Below, in pieces: positions 34,081-43,432 of a DNA stretch of 64,000 bases (its first letter is position 1; every line of letters begins with the position of its first letter). The stretch spans positions 1-64,000 of the forward strand of contig JAILNS010000004.1 in NCBI GenBank assembly GCA_024691305.1, in the 5' to 3' direction. The notes below the pieces were generated by a model. The model saw only the letters and a list, made by a program, of their open reading frames with translations. It searched no databases and was not told the origin of the DNA. The position numbers and the translations under genes were made by a program. The DNA is from Lachnospiraceae bacterium (GTDB lineage: Bacteria; Bacillota; Clostridia; Lachnospirales; Lachnospiraceae).

Positions 34081-36045
34081 ATGCAGATACTTACGTATGA
34101 TGAATGCGCTTTTTTCATAGTGATCCTGTTTTGGATGTCGTCTATATACAGACGTAAACGCAGTGACCGTTCCGGTAAACTGATGATGATCCTTTTGACT
34201 TTGATCCTGCTTACCGTCATGGCGGATCTCGGAGCCGGATCGATGATCAACTATGCCTCTACCGGGAAAGGCAATCTGATTTTGGCCTATGTGTATAATT
34301 ATATGTATTTCTTTGTACACAATCTGCTTTTGCCTTTCTATCTGCTGTATATATATTCGAGCATAGATATCTGGCATCTGTTCAAGAGCAAGAAGATACA
34401 GCATATAATATGGGCGATTCTTGTGATCGTCGATATCGTGGTCTTGGTTTTAAACGGCTTTGTTACCGATGTGTTCAGTCTGACTCCGGATATTCATTAT
34501 TCCAGAGGCCCATGGATGAGCATTTTCTATATCGTTGCCGGAATATTCGGGGCATGGATATTGGGAGTCCTGATAAAATACAGGCGTTATATTAACCATG
34601 ATAAACTCATAACACTTATGTTTTTGTTTGTTGTGGTCGGCTCGGGACTGGTAGTTCAGTTTATAAATTCCAGACTGATGGTAGAGTGCTTTACGATAGC
34701 TCTGGCTGTCCTGTTCTTTATGGTCATGGTCAGGAAGTCCGAGAATCAGATCAATCCCATAACCGGAGCACACAGATATACATCATGTACAGACCGTGTG
34801 ACCAAGAACTTTTATTCCGAGAAACCCATATCTGTAATATTTGTAAAGATAATGAATAACAATAACCTTCATATGTATCTCGGACTAAAGGGGCATAACG
34901 AGTTTCTGTATTCAACCACGGAACTTATGCAGGACATATGCAACAAATACAACCTTGACCCCACGGTATTCTATATGGAAAACGGTCTGTATGCGATAGT
35001 GAATGAAGAAACGGATCGTAAGGCAGTATCCGATGCCGCTGAACGTATCAGGGATGAACTTGATAAAGAAGATCAGATAGGTAATCTTAAGGTTATTCCG
35101 GATGCCAGGATATGTGTTGTGATCTGTCCCGATGATATTCAGGATTCACAGACGCTTTTCTCTCTTGGAACCAACTTCCACAGAACGCTTCCTGACACCA
35201 AGGATGTACACTATTATCTTGATTTTAAGGATAATCTTGAATACAAGGTCAAGAACGATCTTGATAAGATACTTAAGAATGCCGTGGAAAATAACGGTTT
35301 CAGAATGTATTACCAGCCGATATATTCGGTCAAGGAAAGGCGCTTTATAGGTGCAGAAGCCATGATAAGGCTTTGGGATGACGAATACGGTCAGGTTTCC
35401 CCGGGACTTTTCATTCCCGCAGCTGAAATTAACGGATATATCCATGAGATAGGTGATTTTGTATTCAAGGATGTCATGCGGTTTATATCCACTCTTGATA
35501 TGGAGAAACTGGGACTTCGTTATATTGAGATGAACCTGTCGGCAAGCCAGTGTATTGAAGTTGATCTTGTGGAAAAGATCAAGAATCTCATGTTCGAATA
35601 CGGTATAGACCCTAAATATGTGAGTTTTGAACTTACCGAAGCAGCTACGGATATGAACCCTGAGATAGTCGATGTTAATATCAGAAAACTTCACGAATAC
35701 GGTGTTCAGATCGCACTTGATGACTATGGTACGGGATATTCCAATATCAAGCGTACAACGGGACTTCCCATAGATCAGGTTAAGCTTGATAAGAGTTTTG
35801 TAGATATGATAGATGATCCGCAGATGTGCATAGTCATTCAGGATACGATATCAATGTTTAAAGAAATGAATAAGGAAGTACTGGTCGAGGGAGTAGAGGA
35901 AGAGGCTACCGCAAGAAAATTCTCAGATCTTGAAGCCGATCTCATACAGGGATGCGAACTGATGCAGGGCTTCTATTTCTGCAAGCCTTTACCTGAAGAA
36001 GAGTTCATAAAATTCATAGAAGAACACAGGGGTACAGCCTTCTAA
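34081..36045 (+). CDS. Paralogous membrane EAL protein (EAM variant)
   Basis: A 654-aa protein with the same layout as its neighbour: N-terminal membrane helices (1-215), a degenerate GGDEF (225-370) and an EAL domain (395-650). Here the signature reads EAM (GAEAMIRL), but MNLSASQ, ELTEAA, LDDYGTGYSN, VKLDKS and LVEGVEEE are kept, so it may still be active. A short insertion sits before the final strand (LEADLIQGCELMQGFYF). The C-terminal codons and stop are repeated once more, in frame, downstream (27-bp duplication). The pair probably arose by tandem duplication, then diverged in the sensor half. Confidence 0.9.
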   Translation: MQILTYDECAFFIVILFWMSSIYRRKRSDRSGKLMMILLTLILLTVMADLGAGSMINYASTGKGNLILAYVYNYMYFFVHNLLLPFYLLYIYSSIDIWHLFKSKKIQHIIWAILVIVDIVVLVLNGFVTDVFSLTPDIHYSRGPWMSIFYIVAGIFGAWILGVLIKYRRYINHDKLITLMFLFVVVGSGLVVQFINSRLMVECFTIALAVLFFMVMVRKSENQINPITGAHRYTSCTDRVTKNFYSEKPISVIFVKIMNNNNLHMYLGLKGHNEFLYSTTELMQDICNKYNLDPTVFYMENGLYAIVNEETDRKAVSDAAERIRDELDKEDQIGNLKVIPDARICVVICPDDIQDSQTLFSLGTNFHRTLPDTKDVHYYLDFKDNLEYKVKNDLDKILKNAVENNGFRMYYQPIYSVKERRFIGAEAMIRLWDDEYGQVSPGLFIPAAEINGYIHEIGDFVFKDVMRFISTLDMEKLGLRYIEMNLSASQCIEVDLVEKIKNLMFEYGIDPKYVSFELTEAATDMNPEIVDVNIRKLHEYGVQIALDDYGTGYSNIKRTTGLPIDQVKLDKSFVDMIDDPQMCIVIQDTISMFKEMNKEVLVEGVEEEATARKFSDLEADLIQGCELMQGFYFCKPLPEEEFIKFIEEHRGTAF

Positions 36046-36072
36046 GTAATTCACAGGGGTACAGTCTTCTAA
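36025..36072 (+). repeat. 27-bp tandem duplication over the EAL gene stop
   Basis: CACAGGGGTACAG(C/T)CTTCTAA occurs at 36025-36045 and 36052-36072, period 27 bp, one mismatch. The second copy stays in frame and encodes HRGTVF plus a second stop behind the real one (HRGTAF). Confidence 0.85.
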
Positions 36073-36100
36073 ATTAATCATACAAGTCAGAAAAAATAAA

Positions 36101-36122
36101 ACGCAGGTCTTATGACCTGCGT
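36101..36122. terminator. Bidirectional terminator between converging genes
   Basis: A 9-bp perfect hairpin ACGCAGGTC-TTAT-GACCTGCGT with TCTTTTAA on the plus side and an A-rich flank (T-rich on the minus strand). It overlaps the murE stop codon. Confidence 0.85.
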
Positions 36123-37582
36123 TCTTTTAATATATCATTTATAAGATCCCGTTCATCCATCGGATGTTTTACGCCTTTTATCTCCTGATAGTCCTCATGC
36201 CCCTTACCGGCAAGTACTATGATATCTCCGGGAAGAGCATGATCGATGCTGTAAGCTATGGCTTCTTTTCTGTCTGCGATCTCTATATATTTACCCGAGG
36301 TTTTGGATATGCCTGTCTTTATGTCGTTTATAATATCCTGCGGCTCTTCAAATCGGGGATTATCGGAGGTTATTATCGTAAGATCCGCCAGATTTCCGCT
36401 TACTTCTCCCATTTCAAAACGTCTGAGCTTGGATCTGTTACCTCCGCAGCCGAATACACACACCAGACGGCCCGGCTCATAGGCTTTAAGTGTGGTAAGA
36501 AGACTTTTTAATGCCATTGCGTTATGAGCATAGTCGATGAGCAGAGTGTAGTCATCCGATATATGAATGGGTTCGACACGGCCCTTTACTTTTATATTTA
36601 AGAAGCCTGCCTGCATAAGGGCGTCGCTTATTCCGAGTATATGACATACCGAAACGGCGCAAAGCGCATTGTATACGCTGAAATATCCGGGAGTCGGAAG
36701 CGTGATATGAGTATTTAACGCACCGGTCACATCAAATTCCACACCGAGTAAGCCGGGCTTGTTTATAAGCTGTATCGATCCGGCCTTAATATTTGCATCA
36801 GGGGAGTTTATACCATATGTCAGTACATCGCAGGTATGGTCTTTTAACATACTCGGACAATGTTCGTCATCGATATTGAAGATCCCGTGTTTACACTGCT
36901 TAAATAACAGGCTCTTGCAATGAATGTAATCATCCAGATCCTTGTGTTCATTGGGACCGATATGATCGGGCTCAAGATTGGTAAATACGCCTATATCAAA
37001 AATGAATCCCTGAGTACGATGGAGCATGAGACCCTGGGAAGAAACTTCCATAACAACGCAGTCAAGCCCTTCTTTTACCATACGGGAGAAGTATTCCTGT
37101 ATAAGATATGATTCGGGAGTGGTATTATCGGCATGTATATGCTCATCGCCGATTATTATCTCTATGGTTCCGATAAGCCCGCATTTTTTGCCGGCATGTT
37201 CCAGGATAGAACGCACCATATAGGTTGTTGTTGTTTTTCCTTTGGTTCCGGTTATGCCTATTACGGTCAGTTTATCGGCCGGATGGTCGAACCAGGCTGC
37301 CGATATGAAAGCCATGGCATATCGGGTGTCTTCTACCTTGATAACCGTAACGGACGAAGGTATATCAGTCACATCTTTTGAAACGATGATACATGATGCA
37401 CCTTTACTGCATACATCCGGAATGTAGTCATGACCGTCCGAATTGGCTCCGACTATGCATATGAACATTGCACCGGGAGTAACTTTTCGGGAATCGTAGA
37501 TCACTGCACTTACTTCTGCTTTTGTATCGCCCTGTATGCAGGTATATGTTAAGCCGTTTAAGAGATCATTGATCTTTTTCAT
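36110..37582 (-). CDS. murE: UDP-N-acetylmuramoyl-tripeptide synthetase, probably meso-DAP adding
   Basis: A 490-aa Mur ligase that adds the third residue to the peptidoglycan stem peptide. ATP loop GITGTKGKTTTTYM, central HNAMALKSL, and the substrate motif DNPR (SDNPRFEEP), which in this family marks diaminopimelate rather than lysine. Start 37582 has GGAGG 6 nt upstream. It is alone on the minus strand, away from other mur genes, with TATAAT on the minus strand at about 37612-37617. Confidence 0.95.
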   Translation of the reverse strand: MKKINDLLNGLTYTCIQGDTKAEVSAVIYDSRKVTPGAMFICIVGANSDGHDYIPDVCSKGASCIIVSKDVTDIPSSVTVIKVEDTRYAMAFISAAWFDHPADKLTVIGITGTKGKTTTTYMVRSILEHAGKKCGLIGTIEIIIGDEHIHADNTTPESYLIQEYFSRMVKEGLDCVVMEVSSQGLMLHRTQGFIFDIGVFTNLEPDHIGPNEHKDLDDYIHCKSLLFKQCKHGIFNIDDEHCPSMLKDHTCDVLTYGINSPDANIKAGSIQLINKPGLLGVEFDVTGALNTHITLPTPGYFSVYNALCAVSVCHILGISDALMQAGFLNIKVKGRVEPIHISDDYTLLIDYAHNAMALKSLLTTLKAYEPGRLVCVFGCGGNRSKLRRFEMGEVSGNLADLTIITSDNPRFEEPQDIINDIKTGISKTSGKYIEIADRKEAIAYSIDHALPGDIIVLAGKGHEDYQEIKGVKHPMDERDLINDILKERRS

Positions 37583-37655
37583 GGTATGCCTCCGCAAATA
37601 TATGATTATTAATTATAGCATCTAAACGTGGGAGTTGCACTTATACTGAGACTGA

Positions 37656-37684
37656 TTGCCGATTGTTCACCGATGTGGCATAAT
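37656..37684 (+). promoter_or_regulatory. Promoter of the ABC exporter genes
   Basis: TTGCCG (37656-37661), 17-bp spacer, CATAAT (37679-37684), 30 bp before the ATG. Confidence 0.6.
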
Positions 37685-37713
37685 GACTTATGTTAAAAGA
37701 GTAGGAAAATGAT

Positions 37714-38334
37714 ATGAGCGCTGTTTTTGAATGTAAAAACCTGCATAAGGCATATGGAAATAAGAAGATCTTAAAAGGCATAGATCTGACACTTCACAGG
37801 GAGAGCATTATAGGCTTTGGCGGAGACAACGGGAGCGGGAAGAGTACCCTCTTATCTATCTTAGCAGGCGTGGAAAGGCCCGACTCGGGGAAGGTGCTTC
37901 TTGAAGGCCAAAATATCTTTAAGATATCCGGATTATCCGAACGAATAGGATATGTTCCTCAGACAGATCCCCTGCCGCCGGAGCTTAAGACATCAGAAAT
38001 CCTGAAGCTATGGTGCGGATCAAAAGAGTCATATGACAGGACGGTGGAAGAATATGAACTGAAAAGCATACTTAAGAAGAAAACCGGGATACTTTCGGGC
38101 GGAATGAAGAGGAGGCTGTCTTTTGCATGTGCTGCATCCAAATTTCCGACGGTGATGATCTTAGATGAACCGACGGCCGGACTGGATATGCACTTTAGGG
38201 AACTTATACGCGGGGATATAGGTAAGATGGCAAGATCAGGTACTGCGATAATACTCGTGAGTCATGATATTGAAGATCTGGGTATGTGTAACAAGTGTTA
38301 TAGAATAGTGAATGGGATAAATGAGGACTTTTAA
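37714..38334 (+). CDS. ABC transporter ATP-binding protein
   Basis: A 206-aa single ATPase domain: Walker A GGDNGSGKSTLL, Q-loop VPQTD, signature LSGGMKRRLSF, Walker B VMILDEPTAGLD and the H-loop VSHD. It is slightly short for the family, without C-terminal extension. With the two ABC-2-type permeases that follow it should form an exporter; the cargo (drug, peptide or lipid) is unknown. Confidence 0.92.
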   Translation: MSAVFECKNLHKAYGNKKILKGIDLTLHRESIIGFGGDNGSGKSTLLSILAGVERPDSGKVLLEGQNIFKISGLSERIGYVPQTDPLPPELKTSEILKLWCGSKESYDRTVEEYELKSILKKKTGILSGGMKRRLSFACAASKFPTVMILDEPTAGLDMHFRELIRGDIGKMARSGTAIILVSHDIEDLGMCNKCYRIVNGINEDF

Positions 38335-39568
38335 CTTATTTTTGCTCGAGTTAAAAACAGCATTTAAACTCCTTATACGTGGGTTGCTGATAACAGCAGC
38401 CTTAATTTTCGTGTTCTTGATCACTTTGGGATTCATTTCCTTACGAAATAATTCCAAACCCGTGCTCATAAAAGTCGCTGTATCCTCAACGGATCAGAGG
38501 CTGGGCGACTATATATCGGATATGGTGTCGGACATTCCGGGAGTAACGGGAACCTGCGAACTTATAATGATGGATGAAGCAGAAGCACTGGGAAAAATAA
38601 AGACCGGAGAGATAAGCATGGCAATAAGTATCCCGGACGATTTTTATGAGAGAGCGTCCGCAATGGAAGATGTAAGGTTAAATATATATACAGGAGAAGA
38701 CCTTACTGTCGGCGAATATAAACTTCTGGCGATGCTTAAGGGCATATCCGGGTTAATGGAGATAACCGACGCTCAGATAATGTGCATGTATGAGACTATG
38801 GCGATCCATCCAATGAATGTGGATAAGTCCGGTATGGAGATCGGATTGTTTATGAAAACGCTTAATGACTTTGGTAACAGATCGGATATGTTTGAGATAA
38901 GTTCCGTATCCGCATACGGATCATATTCGGTCACACAGTTTTATACCGCATCTGTGCTTCTTGGTCTTACAGTGCTCGGAGGGGTTATGCTTTTTTCCAT
39001 GTATTCACGCGAATCTCTGCAATTGGAGAGAACGCTGTCCAGAGGAAAGAATTCATATATCGCCATATCGGTCAGCAGGATATGTGCCATGTGGATATCT
39101 CTGGGTGCTTTGAGTGAAGTACTTGTTATTTTATTAAATCTAATTTTAACAATTAAAGAAATTACAATTGGCGCGGAAGTGTTAAAACCCGCAAATATTG
39201 GGATCAGGCTTCATTTGTCTGTATGGATCATATGTCTTAGCATTTCTTTATGGATCCATTTTACGGCTTCTCTGACAGGTGTCGGTTCGGCGCATTTCAG
39301 AGTAATATATGTAACATTTATACTCATCATGCTCATTTCATCGGGAGTAATCGTCCCCGATGTATATCTGCCCGCTTTTTTACGAAAAGCAGCAGGTTAT
39401 ATTCCGACCGGGGCTATGCACAGACTCCTCCTTTCCGGGTTATGGGACAGAAACAGGATCAGAGGGCTTTACAGTATCAACGGCCTGAGTGTCACTTTAA
39501 TAACGTGCGCTTTCTTATTGATCGTGTCAGTTATCCTCTATAGAAGGGGGTTGCTAAAACATGATTAG
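38321..39568 (+). CDS. ABC-2-type transporter permease
   Basis: A 415-aa membrane protein: one N-terminal helix (about 20-42), an extracytoplasmic domain (45-205) and five helices (about 210-410), the ABC2_membrane_3 layout. It overlaps the ATPase gene by 14 bp and the next gene by 8 bp. Confidence 0.85.
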   Translation: MRTFNLFLLELKTAFKLLIRGLLITAALIFVFLITLGFISLRNNSKPVLIKVAVSSTDQRLGDYISDMVSDIPGVTGTCELIMMDEAEALGKIKTGEISMAISIPDDFYERASAMEDVRLNIYTGEDLTVGEYKLLAMLKGISGLMEITDAQIMCMYETMAIHPMNVDKSGMEIGLFMKTLNDFGNRSDMFEISSVSAYGSYSVTQFYTASVLLGLTVLGGVMLFSMYSRESLQLERTLSRGKNSYIAISVSRICAMWISLGALSEVLVILLNLILTIKEITIGAEVLKPANIGIRLHLSVWIICLSISLWIHFTASLTGVGSAHFRVIYVTFILIMLISSGVIVPDVYLPAFLRKAAGYIPTGAMHRLLLSGLWDRNRIRGLYSINGLSVTLITCAFLLIVSVILYRRGLLKHD

Positions 39569-40418
39569 AATGTATATCAGATGGTTGATAACTCATATAT
39601 TTGTGAATCTCAGAAGCTTTTCTTTCTGGCTCATGACATGTCTGATGGTTCTGGGGCTGTTACTGGCTGACCGGGTTACGGGCAATTACAGTGCAGATAC
39701 AAGGGTGCTTGTATGCTCACAGACATCTTTGGAGGATGGCCTGTCGGAAAAATATGCAGGATACGGTCCCCAAAAAGATATAGGAACATGGTGCATGGAG
39801 CGGCTTATAACCGAACCTGCCGACGGAACGGTATTCGAAGAAGGTTTTGTATTTATATATGAAGAAAATGAGGATGAACTGGTCCGAAAAGTGAGTATGG
39901 GAGAGGTTTCGTGCGGTCTGGTATTTGCGGATGATGCAGTCCGGGTATACCAGTCGGCAGGAAGTACAGACGGTTATGTACTCGAGGAAATGATATATCC
40001 GCTTCTAAAACGCTATATGTCATATGGGGAACTTGCGGAATATGCTGTGGATAATATGCAGGCAGACGAATATTCTGATACAGATGAGATATCATCCCGT
40101 GTGGCAGACAGATACTCTGAATACCTTGATAATATGGACCTTACGCTCTATGAGGTAAATAAGACCGGTGTCAAAGTGTGCCCTGAGTCATCTTTTGATA
40201 AGAACAAAACCCGTTTGATGAGATATGTTTTCGTATTTATGATAATACTTATCGCTTCACTGTGTACCTATGATACGATCAATACGGACAGGGCGTTTTA
40301 CAGGGCTTTTTCCAAAACGTCACGTAAGTTTTTTATGGTGTTACGTGTTGCAGTAAGCCTAGTTATGTCAACTATGGTGGCGACATTTTCATTTTTTCTT
40401 ATAAATATGCTTTTATGA
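39561..40418 (+). CDS. ABC-2-type permease, apparently C-terminally truncated
   Basis: A 285-aa protein with the same start as ABC2_membrane_3 permeases: a helix at about 15-33 and an extracytoplasmic domain to about 220. It ends after only two further helices (about 222-240 and 263-283), where the full family has five. nagA begins 22 bp later, so the missing part is not present in another frame. It may be a deletion product or a real short subunit. Confidence 0.78.
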   Translation: MIRMYIRWLITHIFVNLRSFSFWLMTCLMVLGLLLADRVTGNYSADTRVLVCSQTSLEDGLSEKYAGYGPQKDIGTWCMERLITEPADGTVFEEGFVFIYEENEDELVRKVSMGEVSCGLVFADDAVRVYQSAGSTDGYVLEEMIYPLLKRYMSYGELAEYAVDNMQADEYSDTDEISSRVADRYSEYLDNMDLTLYEVNKTGVKVCPESSFDKNKTRLMRYVFVFMIILIASLCTYDTINTDRAFYRAFSKTSRKFFMVLRVAVSLVMSTMVATFSFFLINMLL

Positions 40419-40440
40419 TGAACACAGAGCGGAGACAGTC

Positions 40441-41583
40441 ATGAAATTTGTTAATGCGAGAATATACAGGTCCGGATCCGGATTTATAAAAGGCTCATTT
40501 GAAACCGAAGGCGACAGATTCGGACGTATATCTTTTGGATCTGATAAGGGTGTTGATAGTAACTTTGCCGGTAACATCGATCTTTCTGGCAAATGCGTGA
40601 TCCCGGGCCTTATCGATATACACATTCACGGATGTGCGGGATCTGATGTCTCCGATGGCAGCAAAGACGGTATAAAGAGCATGTCGGGTTTTCTTGCATC
40701 AAGAGGTATTACTTCTTTTGTTCCTACTACGATGTCATTACCGTTAGATAGTTTACATAACATATCAGATACCGTAAATGCCTGCGTTTCGGAGCCGGAT
40801 CCCAAAGGAGCACGTATTCTGGGTATTCATATGGAAGGACCGTTTATTTCACCGAATAAAAAAGGATCACAGAACGGCAAATATTTATGTAAACCAGACA
40901 TTGAGAGCTTCAGGGAACTTTACGATTATGGCAGGGGATTGATAAAGATAATAGATGTTGCACCGGAGATGCCGGGGGCGGAAGAATTTATCAGGGAGGC
41001 ATCAAAAATGTGCCGGGTGTCCATTGCCCATACCGAAGCAGATTACACCGAAGCAATTCATGGTTTTTTGGCGGGAGCTTCTCATGTTACACATCTGTAT
41101 AATGCCATGCCTCCCATGCTTCACAGGAACCCCGGTGTCATAGGTGCTGCTGCGGATCATTCGTTTGTTACGGCAGAACTTATCTGTGACGGTATTCATG
41201 TGCATCCTTCTGCAGTCAGAGCCGCTTATAAATTGTTTTCCGGACGGATATGTCTTGTTTCTGATGCTTTAAGGTGTATGGGGATGCCTGACGGCCTGTA
41301 TGAACTCTCGGGGCAGAATATATATAAGAAAGAAGGCGCGGCATTTTTGGAAGACGAAACCCTTGCAGGAAGTGCTGCCGACCTTTTGTATTGTTTGAAA
41401 AAAGCCATAGAATTCGGAATAGACATAAATGATGCGATAGATTCCGCAACCGTGGTACCTGCCCGCTTTTTGGGTGAGGATGATATACTGGGATCTGTCG
41501 ATACCGGTAAATATGCAGATTTTATCGTATGTGATGATGATCTTACTCCTGAGATGGTTTATATCGGTGCGATGCCTGTCTGA
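40441..41583 (+). CDS. nagA: N-acetylglucosamine-6-phosphate deacetylase
   Basis: A 380-aa amidohydrolase that deacetylates GlcNAc-6-P in amino sugar use and wall recycling. Metal and substrate motifs: GLIDIHIHGCAG, HMEGPFISPNKKG, HVTHLYNAMPPM, ADHSFVTAELICDGIHVHP and LVSDALRCMG. GCGGAGA lies upstream. nagB is not nearby. Confidence 0.95.
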   Translation: MKFVNARIYRSGSGFIKGSFETEGDRFGRISFGSDKGVDSNFAGNIDLSGKCVIPGLIDIHIHGCAGSDVSDGSKDGIKSMSGFLASRGITSFVPTTMSLPLDSLHNISDTVNACVSEPDPKGARILGIHMEGPFISPNKKGSQNGKYLCKPDIESFRELYDYGRGLIKIIDVAPEMPGAEEFIREASKMCRVSIAHTEADYTEAIHGFLAGASHVTHLYNAMPPMLHRNPGVIGAAADHSFVTAELICDGIHVHPSAVRAAYKLFSGRICLVSDALRCMGMPDGLYELSGQNIYKKEGAAFLEDETLAGSAADLLYCLKKAIEFGIDINDAIDSATVVPARFLGEDDILGSVDTGKYADFIVCDDDLTPEMVYIGAMPV

Positions 41584-41680
41584 GATCTGTTTAACTATAC
41601 CTCTGTTTCCGTATATCGTTTGATCTTGTATCCGTGATTTCACATTTTTTACACATTTCCTACATTTTTTGGACCTAAAT

Positions 41681-41722
41681 AGGTTTTAATATTTCACTCA
41701 AGGTAGTGAAAATAAACCTTTT
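41681..41722 (+). terminator. Hairpin after nagA, terminator or leader element
   Basis: Nested arms AGGTTT/AAACCT (41681-41686 with 41714-41719) and TTTCACT/AGTGAAA (41692-41698 with 41705-41711), then TTTT. It lies before the lipoprotein gene, so it could also be a leader structure of that gene. Just upstream ACATTT occurs three times at 9-11 bp spacing (41642, 41653, 41662). Confidence 0.5.
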
Positions 41723-41761
41723 AAGTGACATTAACTTACGACAGGATGAGGAGAAATGTGT

Positions 41762-43345
41762 ATGAAAAACAAAAATATGATGTTTAAGCATAAAAGGATA
41801 TCATTTGCGATCCTTACTGCTGCGATGCTGACACTTACGGCGTGTGCACAGTCAACCGGAAATACCGATGTGAGTGCTCCTGTGACCGGATCGATCGAAA
41901 CCTCGGAGGTTACTGCAGAAGATACGGCACAGGAAGCAGATACTTCCGATTATGAGCTTATAGAAAACTCCGAAGACGGAGGACATGCCATTACAGCGGA
42001 TGCAGAAGATGCTAGTTACAGTAAGATAAAGGTAGTTAAAACCGGAGAGGCTGATGGTGACGAGGCTGATTTTTACGGAGAAAATGCAGCGATATTTGCA
42101 ACAAACGGTGCAACTCTTGATCTTTCCGAGATATATGTTGAGACAGACGGTACTCATGCGAACGGTGTATTCAGTTACGGAGAAGGAACTACCGTGAATA
42201 TATCCGACTCTGTCATCAATACCTCCGGAAACTGCTCGGGCGGTATCATGACCACGGGTGGCGGCACTATGAATGCCGATAACCTTACGATATATACTAC
42301 AGGCAATTCGTCTGCAGCCATAAGATCCGACCGTGGCGGCGGGATCGTAACCGTAAACGGAGGAACCTATACGACCGACGGTACAGGATCACCCGTTATT
42401 TATTCGACCGCGGATATTACCGTTTCGGATGCAGGACTTACATCCACGGCCTCCCAGGGAGTCGTTGTTGAGGGACAAAACAGTGTAACACTCAACAATG
42501 TGACTCTCATAGCTGATAATAACACTAAAAACAGTGATAAATCCGATTATTACCAGGCAGTGATGATATACCAGTCCATGTCCGGAGATGCCGATGAAGG
42601 TCTTGCCTCTTTTACAATGAACGGGGGAAGCCTTACCAATAAAAACGGTGATGTGTTCTTTGTTAACAATACCGTAGCTACTATAGAGCTAAACGGTGCT
42701 GATATAAATAATGAATACGAAGATGGCGTGTTCCTAAGAGCCGAAGCCGCAGGCTGGGGAAGTGAAGGATCTAACGGCGGTAACGTGGATCTGAAAGCCT
42801 CATCACAGACAATAGACGGTGATATGATAGTTGATGAAGTTTCCGCTCTTAATCTGTATCTGGCAGAATCATCGGTATTTAGCGGAGCTGTTAATCCCGA
42901 TGGAGATGCCGGAGATGTATATGTAGAACTTACGGGCGGATCGACCTGGACTCTGACCGGCGATTCGTATATAACGAGCCTTACATGTGATTCGGATTCT
43001 ATAGTTCTAAATGGCCACACCTTATATGTAAACGGTGAAACATATGAAGAAGGAACAGCAGTGGAAGGTCAGGCCATAGAGTTTGTTATGAGTGGGAATG
43101 CCGGAGGCCCCGGTGATGGAATGACACCTCCCGATGGAGAAGGAGGCCCCGGTGATGGAATGACACCTCCCGATGGAGAAGGAGGCCCCGGCGATGGAAT
43201 GACACCTCCCGACGGAGAAGGCGGTCACGGAAACGGAATGACACCTCCCGATGGAGAAGGAGGCCCCGGAAACGGAATGACACCTCCCGACGGTGAAGGC
43301 GGTCCCGGTGGGGACGGGAGTGAACCTCCCGCAAAACCTGAATGA
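41762..43345 (+). CDS. Beta-helix-like surface lipoprotein with Gly/Pro/Asp repeats
   Basis: A 527-aa exported protein. Signal peptide with lipobox LTAC (about residue 27). Residues about 75-420 are rich in short Asn/Gly/Thr strands that repeat at roughly 20-25 residues (ATLDLSEIYVETDG, TTVNISDSVINTSG, GTMNADNLTIYTTG), the look of a right-handed parallel beta-helix. The C-terminus carries five perfect-length repeats of 13 residues (GGPGDGMTPPDGE). A surface polysaccharide-binding or adhesion role is likely but not shown. GAGGAG lies 8 nt before the chosen ATG; an ATG two codons earlier is too close to it. Confidence 0.85.
   Translation: MKNKNMMFKHKRISFAILTAAMLTLTACAQSTGNTDVSAPVTGSIETSEVTAEDTAQEADTSDYELIENSEDGGHAITADAEDASYSKIKVVKTGEADGDEADFYGENAAIFATNGATLDLSEIYVETDGTHANGVFSYGEGTTVNISDSVINTSGNCSGGIMTTGGGTMNADNLTIYTTGNSSAAIRSDRGGGIVTVNGGTYTTDGTGSPVIYSTADITVSDAGLTSTASQGVVVEGQNSVTLNNVTLIADNNTKNSDKSDYYQAVMIYQSMSGDADEGLASFTMNGGSLTNKNGDVFFVNNTVATIELNGADINNEYEDGVFLRAEAAGWGSEGSNGGNVDLKASSQTIDGDMIVDEVSALNLYLAESSVFSGAVNPDGDAGDVYVELTGGSTWTLTGDSYITSLTCDSDSIVLNGHTLYVNGETYEEGTAVEGQAIEFVMSGNAGGPGDGMTPPDGEGGPGDGMTPPDGEGGPGDGMTPPDGEGGHGNGMTPPDGEGGPGNGMTPPDGEGGPGGDGSEPPAKPE
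43103..43315 (+). repeat. 39-bp coding tandem repeats
   Basis: Five full units (43103, 43142, 43181, 43220, 43259) and an 18-bp partial unit, each 13 codons in frame. Units 4 and 5 replace GDG by GNG. Changes are mostly synonymous or Asp/Asn, so the repeats are recent. Copy number may vary by slippage. Confidence 0.92.
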
Positions 43346-43378
43346 TTATATTTTTTCAAAAAAATATATCCGGAATCA

Positions 43379-43412
43379 GAGCCCCCAGACAAGAGTCTGT
43401 GGGCTCCTTTTA
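43379..43412 (+). terminator. Rho-independent terminator of the repeat lipoprotein
   Basis: 11-of-12-bp hairpin GAGCCCCCAGAC-AAGA-GTCTGTGGGCTC followed by CTTTTA. Confidence 0.82.
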
Positions 43413-43432
43413 TTTATGCAGGAGAGGAGGTT

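Noticed and set aside
43103..43315. Regular repeats resembling a CRISPR array
   Set aside because: The units are contiguous 39-bp in-frame codons without spacers inside a lipoprotein gene.
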